NCBI RefSeq assembly: GCF_003121405.1
Contig: NZ_QBUY01000097.1
Location: forward strand, 1-35,322
Direction: 5' to 3'
Length of the DNA stretch: 35,322 bases
From: Paraburkholderia sp. C35
Lineage (GTDB): Bacteria; Pseudomonadota; Gammaproteobacteria; Burkholderiales; Burkholderiaceae
Numbering within the stretch: position 1 is the stretch's first letter; every line of letters begins with the position of its first letter. The notes under the pieces were generated by a model. That model searched no databases, was not told the DNA's origin, and saw nothing but the letters and a program-made list of their open reading frames with translations. The position numbers and the translations under genes were made by a program. Positions 8,011 through 16,202 of the stretch are shown piece by piece.

Positions 8011-8709
8011 CTATTTCGCCAGCGGATTGGCGCCACCCGCCTGTGTCATCAGCGCAATAGCGGCTGCGTCGGGCAAGCCGCTTGAATCGATTGCGCCCGC
8101 TTTCGCAAGCGCTTCGAGATCGCTATCGACGCCAGTTTGCCCGACCACGAACGGCGTGGTCAGGAACGCGGGTACGCTCAGCGTGACCGCATAGTGCTGC
8201 TGCAAATTCGTGACCACAGCCGATTGCGCATTCTGCACCGTAGTCTGATTCGCGAGTGCCTTCTGGAACTGCGCGTTGCTCGCGAAGTTCGCGATCAGAT
8301 TCGACTCCGTGGTGCCCAGTTGGGCGGCGAGATAGACCAGCAACAGTTCGGTCTGCGGCGTCGTGTTGAATGTGCCACTGGAAAAAGACAAAGAATGCAG
8401 CGTCGTGCCGCCGGACGTCACGGTCACGACGCAAGGCAGTATTGCGTTGAACGCGAGGCTGTAATGCCCGCCGCCATCCGTTAGTACCGAGCCCGCACCC
8501 TGCGCGCAGTTGACGCTGACGGTTGCGCTCGCCAGCGCTCTGCCTGTGGCCGCTGTACCCGCCAGCGCGAGCTGTTGAGTCGGGTTGCTGCTGACACACG
8601 CATCGAAGCCGATGCAAGCGCTGCCACCGCACGCGGCGAGCGTGGCGAGCCATGCGGCACACGCGACGGATAGCCCTATGCGGGTATAGCGGGCAATGCA
8701 CAGATTCAT
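8011..8709 (-). CDS. Putative lipoprotein of unknown function
   Basis: A 232-residue exported protein that I do not recognise by family. The ATG at 8709 is preferred to one at 8745 because AGGTGG lies close upstream and the signal peptide is then of normal length. A lipobox LAAC with Cys27 predicts lipidation by Lgt/LspA; there is no Asp after the Cys, so outer-membrane sorting is likely. After a short Cys-containing linker (CIGFDAC) come small-residue beta-rich segments (TGRALASATVSVNC, VLTDGGGHYSLAF) resembling a carboxypeptidase-regulatory-like beta-sandwich, then an Ala/Gln-rich helical part. It diverges from the secreted hydrolase gene. No function is claimed. Confidence 0.75.
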   Translation of the reverse strand: MNLCIARYTRIGLSVACAAWLATLAACGGSACIGFDACVSSNPTQQLALAGTAATGRALASATVSVNCAQGAGSVLTDGGGHYSLAFNAILPCVVTVTSGGTTLHSLSFSSGTFNTTPQTELLLVYLAAQLGTTESNLIANFASNAQFQKALANQTTVQNAQSAVVTNLQQHYAVTLSVPAFLTTPFVVGQTGVDSDLEALAKAGAIDSSGLPDAAAIALMTQAGGANPLAK

Positions 8710-8936
8710 GGCCACCTGCCGTCGAAGAAAGGCGCGGGTTTTCATTCTAGCGCGCCGTTGGCCGGTGCCGTCGGCCTGAGATCGAGCAGACCTCCGTGGG
8801 CGCGCGAAGCGCCCGCGTAACGTTCATATCAATTGCCATTGCGCCGCAGACATCACGCGCACGCCGGGAAGTACAAGTGCGACGGAATTCTCCGGCTCGC
8901 GCGTTTAATACGCACGACCGTCACAAGGCATCCGAC

Positions 8937-10028
8937 ATGATTTCATTTTCAGCACGCCATCTGTTGCTTGCCGCAACAGGGACTGCATTGGCCATCGCCC
9001 ATGCCAGCGCGAACGCCGCGCCATCGAAGCAGGATGCGCCCGTCGCGCACGTCGCCGATCAGGCCATTGCCGTCAGCACGCCCGACGGCGAGGCCACCTT
9101 GCCGCTCTATGCCGATCGCGACATCGACGCCGCACAATCCGGCCTCACGCGCGTCTTCATCATCGTGCACGGCACGCTGCGCAATGCCGATACCTACTTT
9201 GCCACCGGGCAGCGCGTACTCGCTGCAGCGGGCTCGCATGGCACGGACAGCATGATCGTCGCACCGCAGTTTCTCACCCCGCCCGATCTGCGCGCGTTTG
9301 CGCTGCCGCCGCGCACGCTGGTGTGGTCCGAAGGTGGATGGAAGGAAGGCGCACCGGCACGCCGCCCCGCGCCCGTGAGTTCGTTCTCGGCGCTCGATGC
9401 GCTGCTCCAGCATTTCGACGATCGACAGCGGTATCCGTCGCTGCAGAGCGTGACGCTGATCGGCCATTCGGCGGGCGCGCAGGTCGTGCAGCGCTATGCC
9501 GTAGCAGGCCGCGCAGAACAGGCGTTGACGCGCGATGGCATCCACGTGCGCTACGTCGTCGCGAATCCGTCGAGCTATCTGTACTTCGACGATGCGCGCC
9601 CTGCATCGGGCGGCGGTTTTCAGAACGTCGACACGCAGGCGTGTCCGCGCGCCGTGCAATGGAAGTACGGCATGACGGATGCACCCGCTTATGTGGCCAC
9701 GCAGAACATCGCGGCGATGGAAACACAATACGCGCAGCGCGATGTCGTGTATCTGCTCGGACAGGACGACGTCGATCCGCGCACGCACTTTATCGACCGG
9801 TCCTGCGCGGCCATGGCGCAAGGCCCGTTCCGGCTGGCGCGCGGGCTGTCGTACTTTGCTTATCTGCAGGCACGCTTTCCTGGCGGGCTGAATCAGCGTG
9901 TGGTCGAGGTGCCGGGCGTGGGCCACGACGCGCGGCGCATGCTGACATCGGACTGCGGTATGGCGGTGCTGTTCGGCAGACCGATGCCATCGTCGTGTCC
10001 CGTCGAAAGCGAGCCGCCGCCAAAGTGA
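8937..10028 (+). CDS. Secreted alpha/beta hydrolase
   Basis: A 363-residue serine hydrolase. The ATG at 8937 (AAGG upstream) gives a signal peptide ending near ASANAA, residue 28; the longer ORF from 8796 adds no signal or domain. The fold markers are an oxyanion-hole segment IIVHGT (79-81), nucleophile elbow GHSAG with Ser178, an acidic candidate in GQDDVD (Asp277/278) and His330 in PGVGHD. Paired cysteines in the C-terminal half (236, 290, 340) fit a periplasmic or extracellular location. Esterase, lipase or polyester depolymerase activity is possible; the substrate is not evident. It is divergent from the lipoprotein and only 8 bp from the convergent LysR gene. Confidence 0.87.
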   Translation: MISFSARHLLLAATGTALAIAHASANAAPSKQDAPVAHVADQAIAVSTPDGEATLPLYADRDIDAAQSGLTRVFIIVHGTLRNADTYFATGQRVLAAAGSHGTDSMIVAPQFLTPPDLRAFALPPRTLVWSEGGWKEGAPARRPAPVSSFSALDALLQHFDDRQRYPSLQSVTLIGHSAGAQVVQRYAVAGRAEQALTRDGIHVRYVVANPSSYLYFDDARPASGGGFQNVDTQACPRAVQWKYGMTDAPAYVATQNIAAMETQYAQRDVVYLLGQDDVDPRTHFIDRSCAAMAQGPFRLARGLSYFAYLQARFPGGLNQRVVEVPGVGHDARRMLTSDCGMAVLFGRPMPSSCPVESEPPPK

Positions 10029-10036
10029 CGCGGCAC

Positions 10037-11038
10037 TCAGGCTGCAGCCGTTAGCGTATCCATCGTGGTCAGGCAATGCAGATCGAGCGCACGCGTGTGC
10101 TCCGTCATGTAGTCGACGAACACGCGGATCCGCGCAGGAAGATGCTTGCGGCTCAGATAGCAGATGTAGTGGCCGCCATCGTCGGGAGCAAAGCGCGTGA
10201 GACAGGCGACGAGGCGTCCAGAGGCCAGCAGATCGCACACCTGATAGCCCGGCAGTTGCGCCATGCCCTCTCCATCGAGCACGGCCTGCAGGATCAGATC
10301 CGGATCGTTGAACGTATGCGACGCATGTGGCTGGCGGCGCAACGGCAGGCCGTCCACCTTGAACTCCCATTCGCGCATGCGCCCCGACGCCGTGCGCAGG
10401 TTGATGCAGCGGTGTGTCGGCAACTCATCGACATGACGCGGCAAGCCGTGAGCGTTCGCGTACTCGGGCGACGCACACACGATCATCTGCATCGGTATCA
10501 ACTGGCGCGCGACGATCTCGCAGTCTTCCATGCGGCCATCGCGAAACGATACGTCGATGCGATCGGCAGTGAAGTCGGCGGGACGGTCGTTGAGCAACAG
10601 TTCGAGTGAAATGTCCGGATACTGCGCATGAAAGCCCCGCAGCAGCGGCGCGACGATCCTGCGGCCGAAGCCAGGCGTCGAACAGATGCGCAACTGACCG
10701 CGCGGCGGACCATTGCGCAGTTCGCGCATTTCGTCGAGTGCCTGCACGATGCGTTCGACGCCCGCCTGGCAGTTCTCGTAGAAGAGTTCGCCTTCGCGCG
10801 TCAGCGACGTGTTGCGCGTGGTGCGCAGAAAGAGGCGCGTGTCGAGTTGCGCCTCCAGCTTCTGCACGTTCCGGCTGACGGACGAGCGGCCGATGCCGAG
10901 GCGATCGCCCGCACGGGCGAAGCTGCCTTCGTTAGCGACAGCCAGAAAGGAAACGACGCCGGCGAAACTCGTTGCAAACGTGCTTGCAATGGGATCGTCG
11001 GCGCCCGTGACGGAGTGGCGCGATGCGTAGTCTGACAT
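10037..11038 (-). CDS. LysR-family transcriptional regulator
   Basis: A 333-residue LTTR. The winged helix-turn-helix lies at about 27-85 (FLAVANEGSFARAGDRLGIGRSS then VSRNVQKLEAQLDTRLFLR), followed by the linker helix and a two-lobed effector domain (LRICSTPGFGRRIVAPLL onward). The N-terminus has about 26 extra residues before the HTH, and the ATG at 11038 lacks a strong ribosome site, so a later start is possible. LTTRs of this CrgA/DsdC-like layout sense small metabolites. Its target is unclear: it lies downstream of the ECF41-decarboxylase-cupin set on the same strand and has no divergent neighbour, so the cupin is the nearest candidate. Confidence 0.9.
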   Translation of the reverse strand: MSDYASRHSVTGADDPIASTFATSFAGVVSFLAVANEGSFARAGDRLGIGRSSVSRNVQKLEAQLDTRLFLRTTRNTSLTREGELFYENCQAGVERIVQALDEMRELRNGPPRGQLRICSTPGFGRRIVAPLLRGFHAQYPDISLELLLNDRPADFTADRIDVSFRDGRMEDCEIVARQLIPMQMIVCASPEYANAHGLPRHVDELPTHRCINLRTASGRMREWEFKVDGLPLRRQPHASHTFNDPDLILQAVLDGEGMAQLPGYQVCDLLASGRLVACLTRFAPDDGGHYICYLSRKHLPARIRVFVDYMTEHTRALDLHCLTTMDTLTAAA

Positions 11039-11145
11039 GGAAGCGCAAAAAGTAGAGTCCTTATTCGACTAGACGTTTGAGCGCTCCTGTTTGTGACGCC
11101 GTCTCACGAATTTTTCTGCGGCCTGCGCGCGAATGCCTGCGCTGC

Positions 11146-11553
11146 TTACTTCTCCGTCACGAGAACGGGCGCGCCTTTGTCTTTAAGCAGTAACACCAGA
11201 AACTTCGCCGGTTTCGTCTGGCTCGCATTGCGGCCGACCGTGTGAATATCGTTCGGGCCTTCATAGAAGGTCTGGCCCGGCGTCAGCGTGACGGCCTTGC
11301 CGCCCTTCACCTGCATCACGATCGAGCCTTCCAGCACATAGATGAAGCCGTGCGCGTGATGCCGATGCACAGGATCCTGCGCACCCGGCGGATACTCGAC
11401 CACGAGCATCGTCTCCTCCTTGCCGGGATAGTCGTCGAGCGGCTTCGTCATGACGGGTGTGACGATGGCTTCGGGCGCCGTGGCCTGCGCCTTGGCAGCC
11501 GAGGTGCCCGCCACCAGCATCAGGGTGGCGAGGAATCTCTTCGAGCGAAACAT
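11146..11553 (-). CDS. Exported cupin-domain protein
   Basis: A 135-residue single-domain cupin with a signal peptide (MFRSKRFLATLMLVAGTSAAKA, cleavage near residue 22). Cupin motif 1 is present as HRHHAHGFIYVLEG with metal ligands His63, His65 or His68 and Glu75, and motif 2 contributes PGQTFYEGPNDIH with His104. Such small periplasmic cupins bind Mn, Fe, Ni or Zn; activity ranges from dioxygenase to isomerase and cannot be assigned. The ATG at 11553 has GAGG upstream. It is 60 nt downstream of the AhpD-like gene on the same strand and probably belongs to that ECF41-linked set. Confidence 0.85.
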   Translation of the reverse strand: MFRSKRFLATLMLVAGTSAAKAQATAPEAIVTPVMTKPLDDYPGKEETMLVVEYPPGAQDPVHRHHAHGFIYVLEGSIVMQVKGGKAVTLTPGQTFYEGPNDIHTVGRNASQTKPAKFLVLLLKDKGAPVLVTEK

Positions 11554-11573
11554 GATGCGCGCCTCACAGGGAC

Positions 11574-11590
11574 GCGGCCGAACCGGCCGC
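11574..11590 (-). other. Intercistronic hairpin
   Basis: A 7-bp perfect GC stem, GCGGCCG with CGGCCGC and a 3-nt loop, sits in the 60-nt gap between the decarboxylase-like and cupin genes. No T-run follows, so it is more likely an mRNA processing or stability element than a terminator. Confidence 0.35.
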
Positions 11591-11613
11591 TAGGGAAGAA
11601 ACACGCCGCCCGC

Positions 11614-12093
11614 TCAGGCGAGGTTCGCCTTGTCGAGGCCGAATGCCTTGTCGGACGAACCCGGCACGGTCCTGAACGCCACGTTGGCGCGGTTCCATGC
11701 GTTAATCGCCATGATTTCGAACGTCAGATCCGAGAGTTCCTTTTCGGAGAACTGGCCGCGTACACGTTCGTAGAGATCGTCGGGTACGCCGTGCTCGGGC
11801 AGACGGGTCAGCACTTCCGTCCACGCAAGAGCCGCGCGTTCGCGCGGCGAGAACAAGGTCGACTCGCGCCAGATCGCGACATGATGCAGACGCAGTTCGC
11901 GTTCACCATGAATGCGCGCTTCCTTCACGTGCATGTCGACGCAGAAGCCGCAGCCGTTCATTTGCGAGGCACGGATGTTGACGAGATCACGGATCGGCTC
12001 TTCGATGGCGCAATCCTTCAACAGCGTGTTCAGCTCGATGAGCTTCTTCGTCAACTCGGGGGATTGATGAAAGTAGTTGATGCGCTGGGTCAT
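11614..12093 (-). CDS. Carboxymuconolactone decarboxylase/AhpD-like protein
   Basis: A 159-residue all-helical protein of the AhpD-like superfamily. The redox motif is NGCGFCVDMH, with Cys48 and Cys51 as CxxC and His55 three residues after the second Cys, as in AhpD alkylhydroperoxidases. The ATG at 12093 is chosen because AGGAG lies 6 nt upstream; the ORF to 12216 adds no domain. In AhpD the CxxC pair reduces peroxides or peroxiredoxins, while some relatives are decarboxylases. It lies 169 nt downstream of an ECF41 sigma gene, and carboxymuconolactone decarboxylase-like proteins are a classic partner and target of ECF41 factors, so regulation by that sigma is likely. Confidence 0.92.
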   Translation of the reverse strand: MTQRINYFHQSPELTKKLIELNTLLKDCAIEEPIRDLVNIRASQMNGCGFCVDMHVKEARIHGERELRLHHVAIWRESTLFSPRERAALAWTEVLTRLPEHGVPDDLYERVRGQFSEKELSDLTFEIMAINAWNRANVAFRTVPGSSDKAFGLDKANLA

Positions 12094-12205
12094 GATGTCT
12101 CCTGGCGTCGATGACGGAAGCATCCGTGCCGGACGGATGCCGTTCGCGGTGATGAACCGCACGACGCCATGGTAGGTTCGCGGCACAGGCCGCGGTAGAC
12201 ATGCA

Positions 12206-12234
12206 GACGCACTCACGGTGTTGCCCGCGAGACA
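12206..12234 (-). promoter_or_regulatory. Candidate ECF41-type promoter
   Basis: On the minus strand TGTCTCG (12234-12228) and CGTC (12209-12206) are separated by 18 bp, about 110 nt before the AhpD-like gene. From memory the ECF41 promoter pairs TGTCACA with CGTC; the match is imperfect and the spacing is not certain, so this is only a candidate. Confidence 0.25.
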
Positions 12235-12262
12235 CCAATCGACGTATCGGCGCGCGACGCGC

Positions 12263-13144
12263 TCAGGGTTCGCCGTATGTTGCGAGGATGCGCGCGAGCT
12301 TGTCGGGATTGCGCTGAACGTGAACCTTGACGATGCGCTCGCCGTCCGTCTCGAAGGTCTGCGCGGATTCGAGTTTGCCTTCGATGTAACGCAGCAGCGC
12401 GCCTCGTCCGTTGAGCGTCACGAGCCTGACATGAACGCCGCCCGGATAACGGCGCAGGGCCGCATAAAAAAGCTGCGCGATACGGCGGCCGCCCACCATC
12501 GGCTTGGGGAAGCTCTGCACCTTGCCGCCGCCATCGCCGATCAGCACGGCATCTTCGGCGAGGAACGCATTGATCGCGTGGAAGTCGGCACGCGCGAGCG
12601 CTTGTGCAAAGCTCTGCAGCAACTGGCGATGTGTCTCGCGCGGCACCGCCTGGCGTGGCCGCTCGTCGCGCAGCTGTGTCTTCGCGCGGCTCACCAGCTG
12701 ACGGCACGCGGCTTCCGTCTTGCCGATCGCGCCGGCAATTTCGTCGTAGTCGGCATCGAAGACTTCACGCAGCAGGAACGCGGCACGCGCTTCGGGCGTG
12801 AGCCGCTCCAATAGCAACAGAAACGCGACGGAGACATCGTCGGCGCGCTCGGTCATCTCTTCGGGCGTGGCGGGCGATTCGGTGATTTCCGGCTCGGGCA
12901 GCCAGATACCCGAGTAGTGCTCACGCTGGATTCTGGCGGCGCGCAAGCGGTCGATCGACATGCGCGTGGTGACGGACACGAGCCATGCTTCGGCATTGTC
13001 GATCGCTTCGCGCCCGGCAGCGTGCCAGCGCAGCCAGACGTCCTGCACGATGTCCTCGGCTTCGGCAACGGAGCCGAGCATCCGGTAGGCAATCTTCTGC
13101 AGGCGCGGGCGAAGCTGGTTAAAGACGTGGGCGTCGGCGTCCAT
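12263..13144 (-). CDS. ECF41-family RNA polymerase sigma factor
   Basis: A 293-residue extracytoplasmic-function sigma factor with a C-terminal extension in place of a separate anti-sigma factor. Region sigma2 is at about 8-75 (RMLGSVAEAEDIVQDVWLRW), sigma4 at about 105-160, and a SnoaL-like domain at about 172-293. All three ECF41 signatures are visible: WLPEP at 81-85 between the sigma regions, DGGGK at 204-208 and NPDKL at 279-283. In studied members the C-terminal domain controls activity in cis. The ATG at 13144 is preferred to an upstream TTG at 13174. It sits next to an AhpD-like gene, the usual ECF41 arrangement, which is probably its target. Confidence 0.95.
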   Translation of the reverse strand: MDADAHVFNQLRPRLQKIAYRMLGSVAEAEDIVQDVWLRWHAAGREAIDNAEAWLVSVTTRMSIDRLRAARIQREHYSGIWLPEPEITESPATPEEMTERADDVSVAFLLLLERLTPEARAAFLLREVFDADYDEIAGAIGKTEAACRQLVSRAKTQLRDERPRQAVPRETHRQLLQSFAQALARADFHAINAFLAEDAVLIGDGGGKVQSFPKPMVGGRRIAQLFYAALRRYPGGVHVRLVTLNGRGALLRYIEGKLESAQTFETDGERIVKVHVQRNPDKLARILATYGEP

Positions 13145-13580
13145 GGCGTGCGTGTCCTGCTTCGATCCTCGCAAAGAGGTCTGGGCAAGGCATCTAAGAA
13201 CTGAAAAACAATAAAACCGCAGTGTGCCACGGATGCGTCATGAAGATCACGGACGGGACGCGACAGGTATCTCGTGTGAGGAAATCTTCTCGTATAGATA
13301 CAGCAGTCGCTTTATATAACGCTACTTACAGCATTGATTTAATCGAATTGAATTTTCATTTAATTAATGCACGACATCGGCTCAGTCATTTCAGCATTCT
13401 ATTATAGACAAACCGTGCCATTGAACTGCACGTAAAACACGTTTTCTGACAGCACTTGCTGCCTTGCGACAAATCTTTTTCCATCCGATATATTCGCGGC
13501 GATACATCGAATGGAAAGCCTCTGTGCTTTTCATCGAAACCTTGAATCTCCGCTTAATTCTTCTATCGACTGGAATCGGG
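13145..13580. other. AT-rich gap between sigma factor and porin
   Basis: A 436-base divergent intergenic region. From about 13280 to 13410 it is strikingly AT-rich for this genome. It contains an imperfect inverted repeat, 11 of 13 positions matching, at 13331-13343 and 13358-13370. Nearer the porin, TATATT at 13489-13494 is a good -10, with GCGACA (17-bp spacer) or TTGCGA (19-bp spacer) as a possible -35. A 61-codon ORF at 13222-13407 has no ribosome site or recognisable sequence and is not accepted as a gene. Confidence 0.45.
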
Positions 13581-14765
13581 ATGTTAAAAAGAACCGTTGC
13601 AAATGCCGCTTTCGGCCTCGCATCTGGCCTCACTGCTTGTGCCGCACACGCACAAAGCAGCGTGACACTCTATGGCCTGATCGACACGGGCATTACTTAC
13701 GCGAATCATGTCGCGACATCGAGCGGACATGGCGCGCTTGTCCGCTATGCAGACGGTGTTGCACAAGGCAGCCGCTGGGGCATTCGCGGCAAGGAAGATC
13801 TCGGTTCCGGACTCTCGGCAATCTTCACGCTCGAAGGCGGCTTCAATTCGGGCGATGGCACCATCGCGCAAGGAGGCGCGCTGTTCGGCCGCCAGGCGTG
13901 GGTCGGCCTGAACAGGAACGGCGTCGGCTCGCTGACGTTCGGCCGCCAGTACTCGCTCTCACGCGACTACCTCCACAACTATGCGATCGGTCACGAGACG
14001 CCCGCCGGCAACTACGCCTATCACATCAACGATCTCGATCAACTGACATCGAGCCGCATCAACAACTCAATCAAATTCAGCAGCGCGAATTTTAGCGGCT
14101 TGACGTTCGGCGCGCTCTACGGCTTTTCGAATCAGGCAGGTGCGTTCTCCGGCTCGCCGACTACGACGGCAGGCAGCACGACGACGCAAGGTTCATCGAG
14201 AACTTTCAGCGCAGGCGTCAACTACGCGCCCGGACCGTTTGCTATCGGCGCGGCCTATACGGACATCCGTTTTCCCGGCAGCGCGACGCCCGCCTTCACG
14301 GCCAGCATCGCGAACATCAATACGGGACCGCTGCGCGACCTGCGCACGTTCGGCATCGGCAGCAGCTATCTGATCGGCAACGGCAAGGTGTGGGGCAACT
14401 GGACGCATACGCAGCTTGTCCAGATTGCATCGCGTGAATCGACACTGAACAACTACGAAGTGGGCGGACGCTACGCGTTCACACCAGCATTCAGCGGCGG
14501 ACTGGGCTACACCTTCTCCGACCTGAGCGGCGAATCCAGCGGCAAGTGGCATCAGGTGAACAGCTTCGTCGACTATGCATTGTCGAAACGCACCGACGTC
14601 TACGCGCTCGCGATCTATCAGAAGGCCTCGGGCAGCAACATCGTCAACGGCAAGGTTGTGCCCGTACAGGCAGAGATCGGCGCAAGCTCGAGCTTTATCG
14701 GCAATTCGGGAACGGGCGCCAACTCGCAGCTTGCCGTGCGCGTTGGCCTCAGGCACCTGTTCTGA
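13581..14765 (+). CDS. Outer-membrane trimeric porin (porin_4 family)
   Basis: A 394-residue 16-strand-type porin of the Burkholderiales OpcP/Omp group. The ATG at 13581 starts a signal peptide cleaved after CAAHA (about residue 24), giving the standard mature start QSSVTLYGLIDTG; the longer ORF from 13464 would hide it. GSRWGIRGKEDLGSGLSAIFTLEGGF and FGRQAWVGL are family motifs, and the protein ends in a beta-strand with C-terminal Phe (VGLRHLF), the signal for assembly by the BAM complex. It should let small hydrophilic solutes cross the outer membrane. It is convergent with a second, clearly different porin, so the pair is not a recent duplication. Confidence 0.95.
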   Translation: MLKRTVANAAFGLASGLTACAAHAQSSVTLYGLIDTGITYANHVATSSGHGALVRYADGVAQGSRWGIRGKEDLGSGLSAIFTLEGGFNSGDGTIAQGGALFGRQAWVGLNRNGVGSLTFGRQYSLSRDYLHNYAIGHETPAGNYAYHINDLDQLTSSRINNSIKFSSANFSGLTFGALYGFSNQAGAFSGSPTTTAGSTTTQGSSRTFSAGVNYAPGPFAIGAAYTDIRFPGSATPAFTASIANINTGPLRDLRTFGIGSSYLIGNGKVWGNWTHTQLVQIASRESTLNNYEVGGRYAFTPAFSGGLGYTFSDLSGESSGKWHQVNSFVDYALSKRTDVYALAIYQKASGSNIVNGKVVPVQAEIGASSSFIGNSGTGANSQLAVRVGLRHLF

Positions 14766-14787
14766 TGCACGAAGTGCCTGACATAAA

Positions 14788-14819
14788 CGGCGCGAGACGC
14801 AAGCCTTGCGTCCGCGCCG
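14788..14819. terminator. Bidirectional hairpin between convergent porins
   Basis: CGGCGCG pairs with CGCGCCG and, after one bulged A, GACGCAAG pairs with CTTGCGTC, giving a GC-rich stem of about 14 bp in the 70-nt gap between the two porin stops. No long T-run follows on either side, but position and stability fit a shared terminator. Confidence 0.6.
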
Positions 14820-14835
14820 CTCTCTGTCACACGTA

Positions 14836-15996
14836 TCAGAACGCGTGACGCAGACCCACCGTCACGGCAACCTGCGTATCCGTCGACGAAGGCGACAGCG
14901 TGTTGATCATTGCATGCGAGAGCACCGAATCCGCCGGTGCGCCATGCACGCTCTGATACACGCCTTCCAGATAGAAGTCGGTGCGCTTGCTGAGCGCGTA
15001 GTCCGTTTGCAGCATCGCCGTGTTCCAGCCCGGCGACGAGCCGTTGTATGCGCCATGCGTGTACGTGTACGCACCCGACACGCTCAATGCCGGCGTCAGC
15101 GCGTACTTCGCATTGACTTCGTAGTTGTCGAGGCGCAGCGAGCCCGCGAGCGTGCCTGCCGACGCATCGTTCGAGCCGAGATACGTGCCCGTGCCGAACG
15201 AGAACACGCCCGCCGCGTTGTCGATCTGCGTGTGGCTCCATACGAGGCCCACGGTCGCCGGGCCGAACGAGAAGTTGCCGCCCCCCGACCAGATGCGCAG
15301 ACGTTCGGCAATGAAGTTCGCGCTCGCATCCGCCGACGTGACCGCGCCGCTGCCATTGCCCGCATTGTTCAACTGCAGATAGCCCGCCGCGAGATTGATG
15401 GGGCCATTGGCATACGACACGCCAAAGCCATACGAGCGGTTGTTCGAGAAGTCGCCTGCCTTGTTGCTGAACGCGTACATCGTTTCGAGCGTGACGCCGC
15501 TCCACGTCGGGCTGGTGTACTTGACCGTGTTGTTGACCACCACCGAATTGGCGGCGAGATTGTCGTTCTCGAACGGATGTGCGGCCATGCTGCCGCCCCA
15601 CGTGTTGAACTCGGCCGTCAACGGGCCGACGAGGTCGTTCATCACGTCGAACTGGCGACCGAACGTCAAGGTGCCGTATGGATCGCTCTGCACGCCGACC
15701 CATACCTGCGAACCGAAGCCATCACCGGAGAACGCCTGCGCGCCGTTGTTCAACAGAAAGCCCTGCTCGAGCTTGAAGATGGCATGCAGACCGCCGCCGA
15801 GATCTTCCGAACCCTTGAGGCCGAACACCGTGTTCTGCGTCGAGCTGCTGTTCAATTGCCAGTTGCTGTGGCCAAGCTGGTTGTTGGTGTACACCAGGCC
15901 CGTGTCGAGCAGGCCATACAGCGTCACGCTGCTTTGCGCATGCGCCGAAGCGGTAAAAACGCCGAGGGTCGCGAGGGCGAGTAAGGATTTCTTCAT
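14836..15996 (-). CDS. Outer-membrane trimeric porin (porin_4 family)
   Basis: A 386-residue porin. The ATG at 15996 starts a textbook signal peptide (MKKSLLALATLGVFTASAHA) with mature start QSSVTLYGLLDTG; GGAG lies 11 nt upstream, and the longer ORF to 16038 is disfavoured. VFGLKGSEDLGGGLHAIFKLEQGF and FGRQFDVM are family motifs and the C-terminus is VGLRHAF. Beta-barrel strands alternate throughout. It differs from the neighbouring porin in loop lengths and most strand sequences. A strong sigma70-like promoter with an overlapping palindrome lies about 80 nt upstream, suggesting regulated, high expression. Confidence 0.95.
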   Translation of the reverse strand: MKKSLLALATLGVFTASAHAQSSVTLYGLLDTGLVYTNNQLGHSNWQLNSSSTQNTVFGLKGSEDLGGGLHAIFKLEQGFLLNNGAQAFSGDGFGSQVWVGVQSDPYGTLTFGRQFDVMNDLVGPLTAEFNTWGGSMAAHPFENDNLAANSVVVNNTVKYTSPTWSGVTLETMYAFSNKAGDFSNNRSYGFGVSYANGPINLAAGYLQLNNAGNGSGAVTSADASANFIAERLRIWSGGGNFSFGPATVGLVWSHTQIDNAAGVFSFGTGTYLGSNDASAGTLAGSLRLDNYEVNAKYALTPALSVSGAYTYTHGAYNGSSPGWNTAMLQTDYALSKRTDFYLEGVYQSVHGAPADSVLSHAMINTLSPSSTDTQVAVTVGLRHAF

Positions 15997-16073
15997 CTTT
16001 GTTGGGCTCCGAGAGGACGGCTGTATCAAGTCGAACATCGGTCGGACATCGCCGACGTCTTTTTTGGCGCGCG

Positions 16074-16107
16074 ATCATAAAGAACCGACGATGGTTTGGC
16101 AACCATC
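16074..16107 (-). promoter_or_regulatory. Porin promoter with palindrome over the -35
   Basis: On the minus strand TTGCCA (16102-16097) and TATGAT (16079-16074) are separated by exactly 17 bp, each 5 of 6 to the sigma70 consensus, giving a leader of about 70 nt to the porin ATG at 15996. The 7-bp inverted repeat GATGGTT-TGGC-AACCATC at 16090-16107 covers the -35 element and is a likely operator. Confidence 0.65.
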
Positions 16108-16202
16108 CACGCGTCAGATGCAACGCAGCGTCTTCATCATAGGAGTGTCAAAAATACCCGGCGCGGAAGCGGACAAATACGCAACACACCCGGCGTAAGA
16201 CC

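Noticed and set aside
8949..10370. A 473-codon minus-strand ORF over the secreted hydrolase and part of the LysR gene
   Set aside because: It is antisense to a gene with a signal peptide and a catalytic motif and has no domain of its own.
13222..13407. A 61-codon ORF between the sigma factor and porin genes
   Set aside because: It has no ribosome site, no recognisable sequence, and lies in the AT-rich regulatory stretch.
14820..14850. A TGTCACA sequence resembling an ECF41 -35 element
   Set aside because: It lies at the convergent 3' ends of the two porins and does not precede a gene in a useful orientation.
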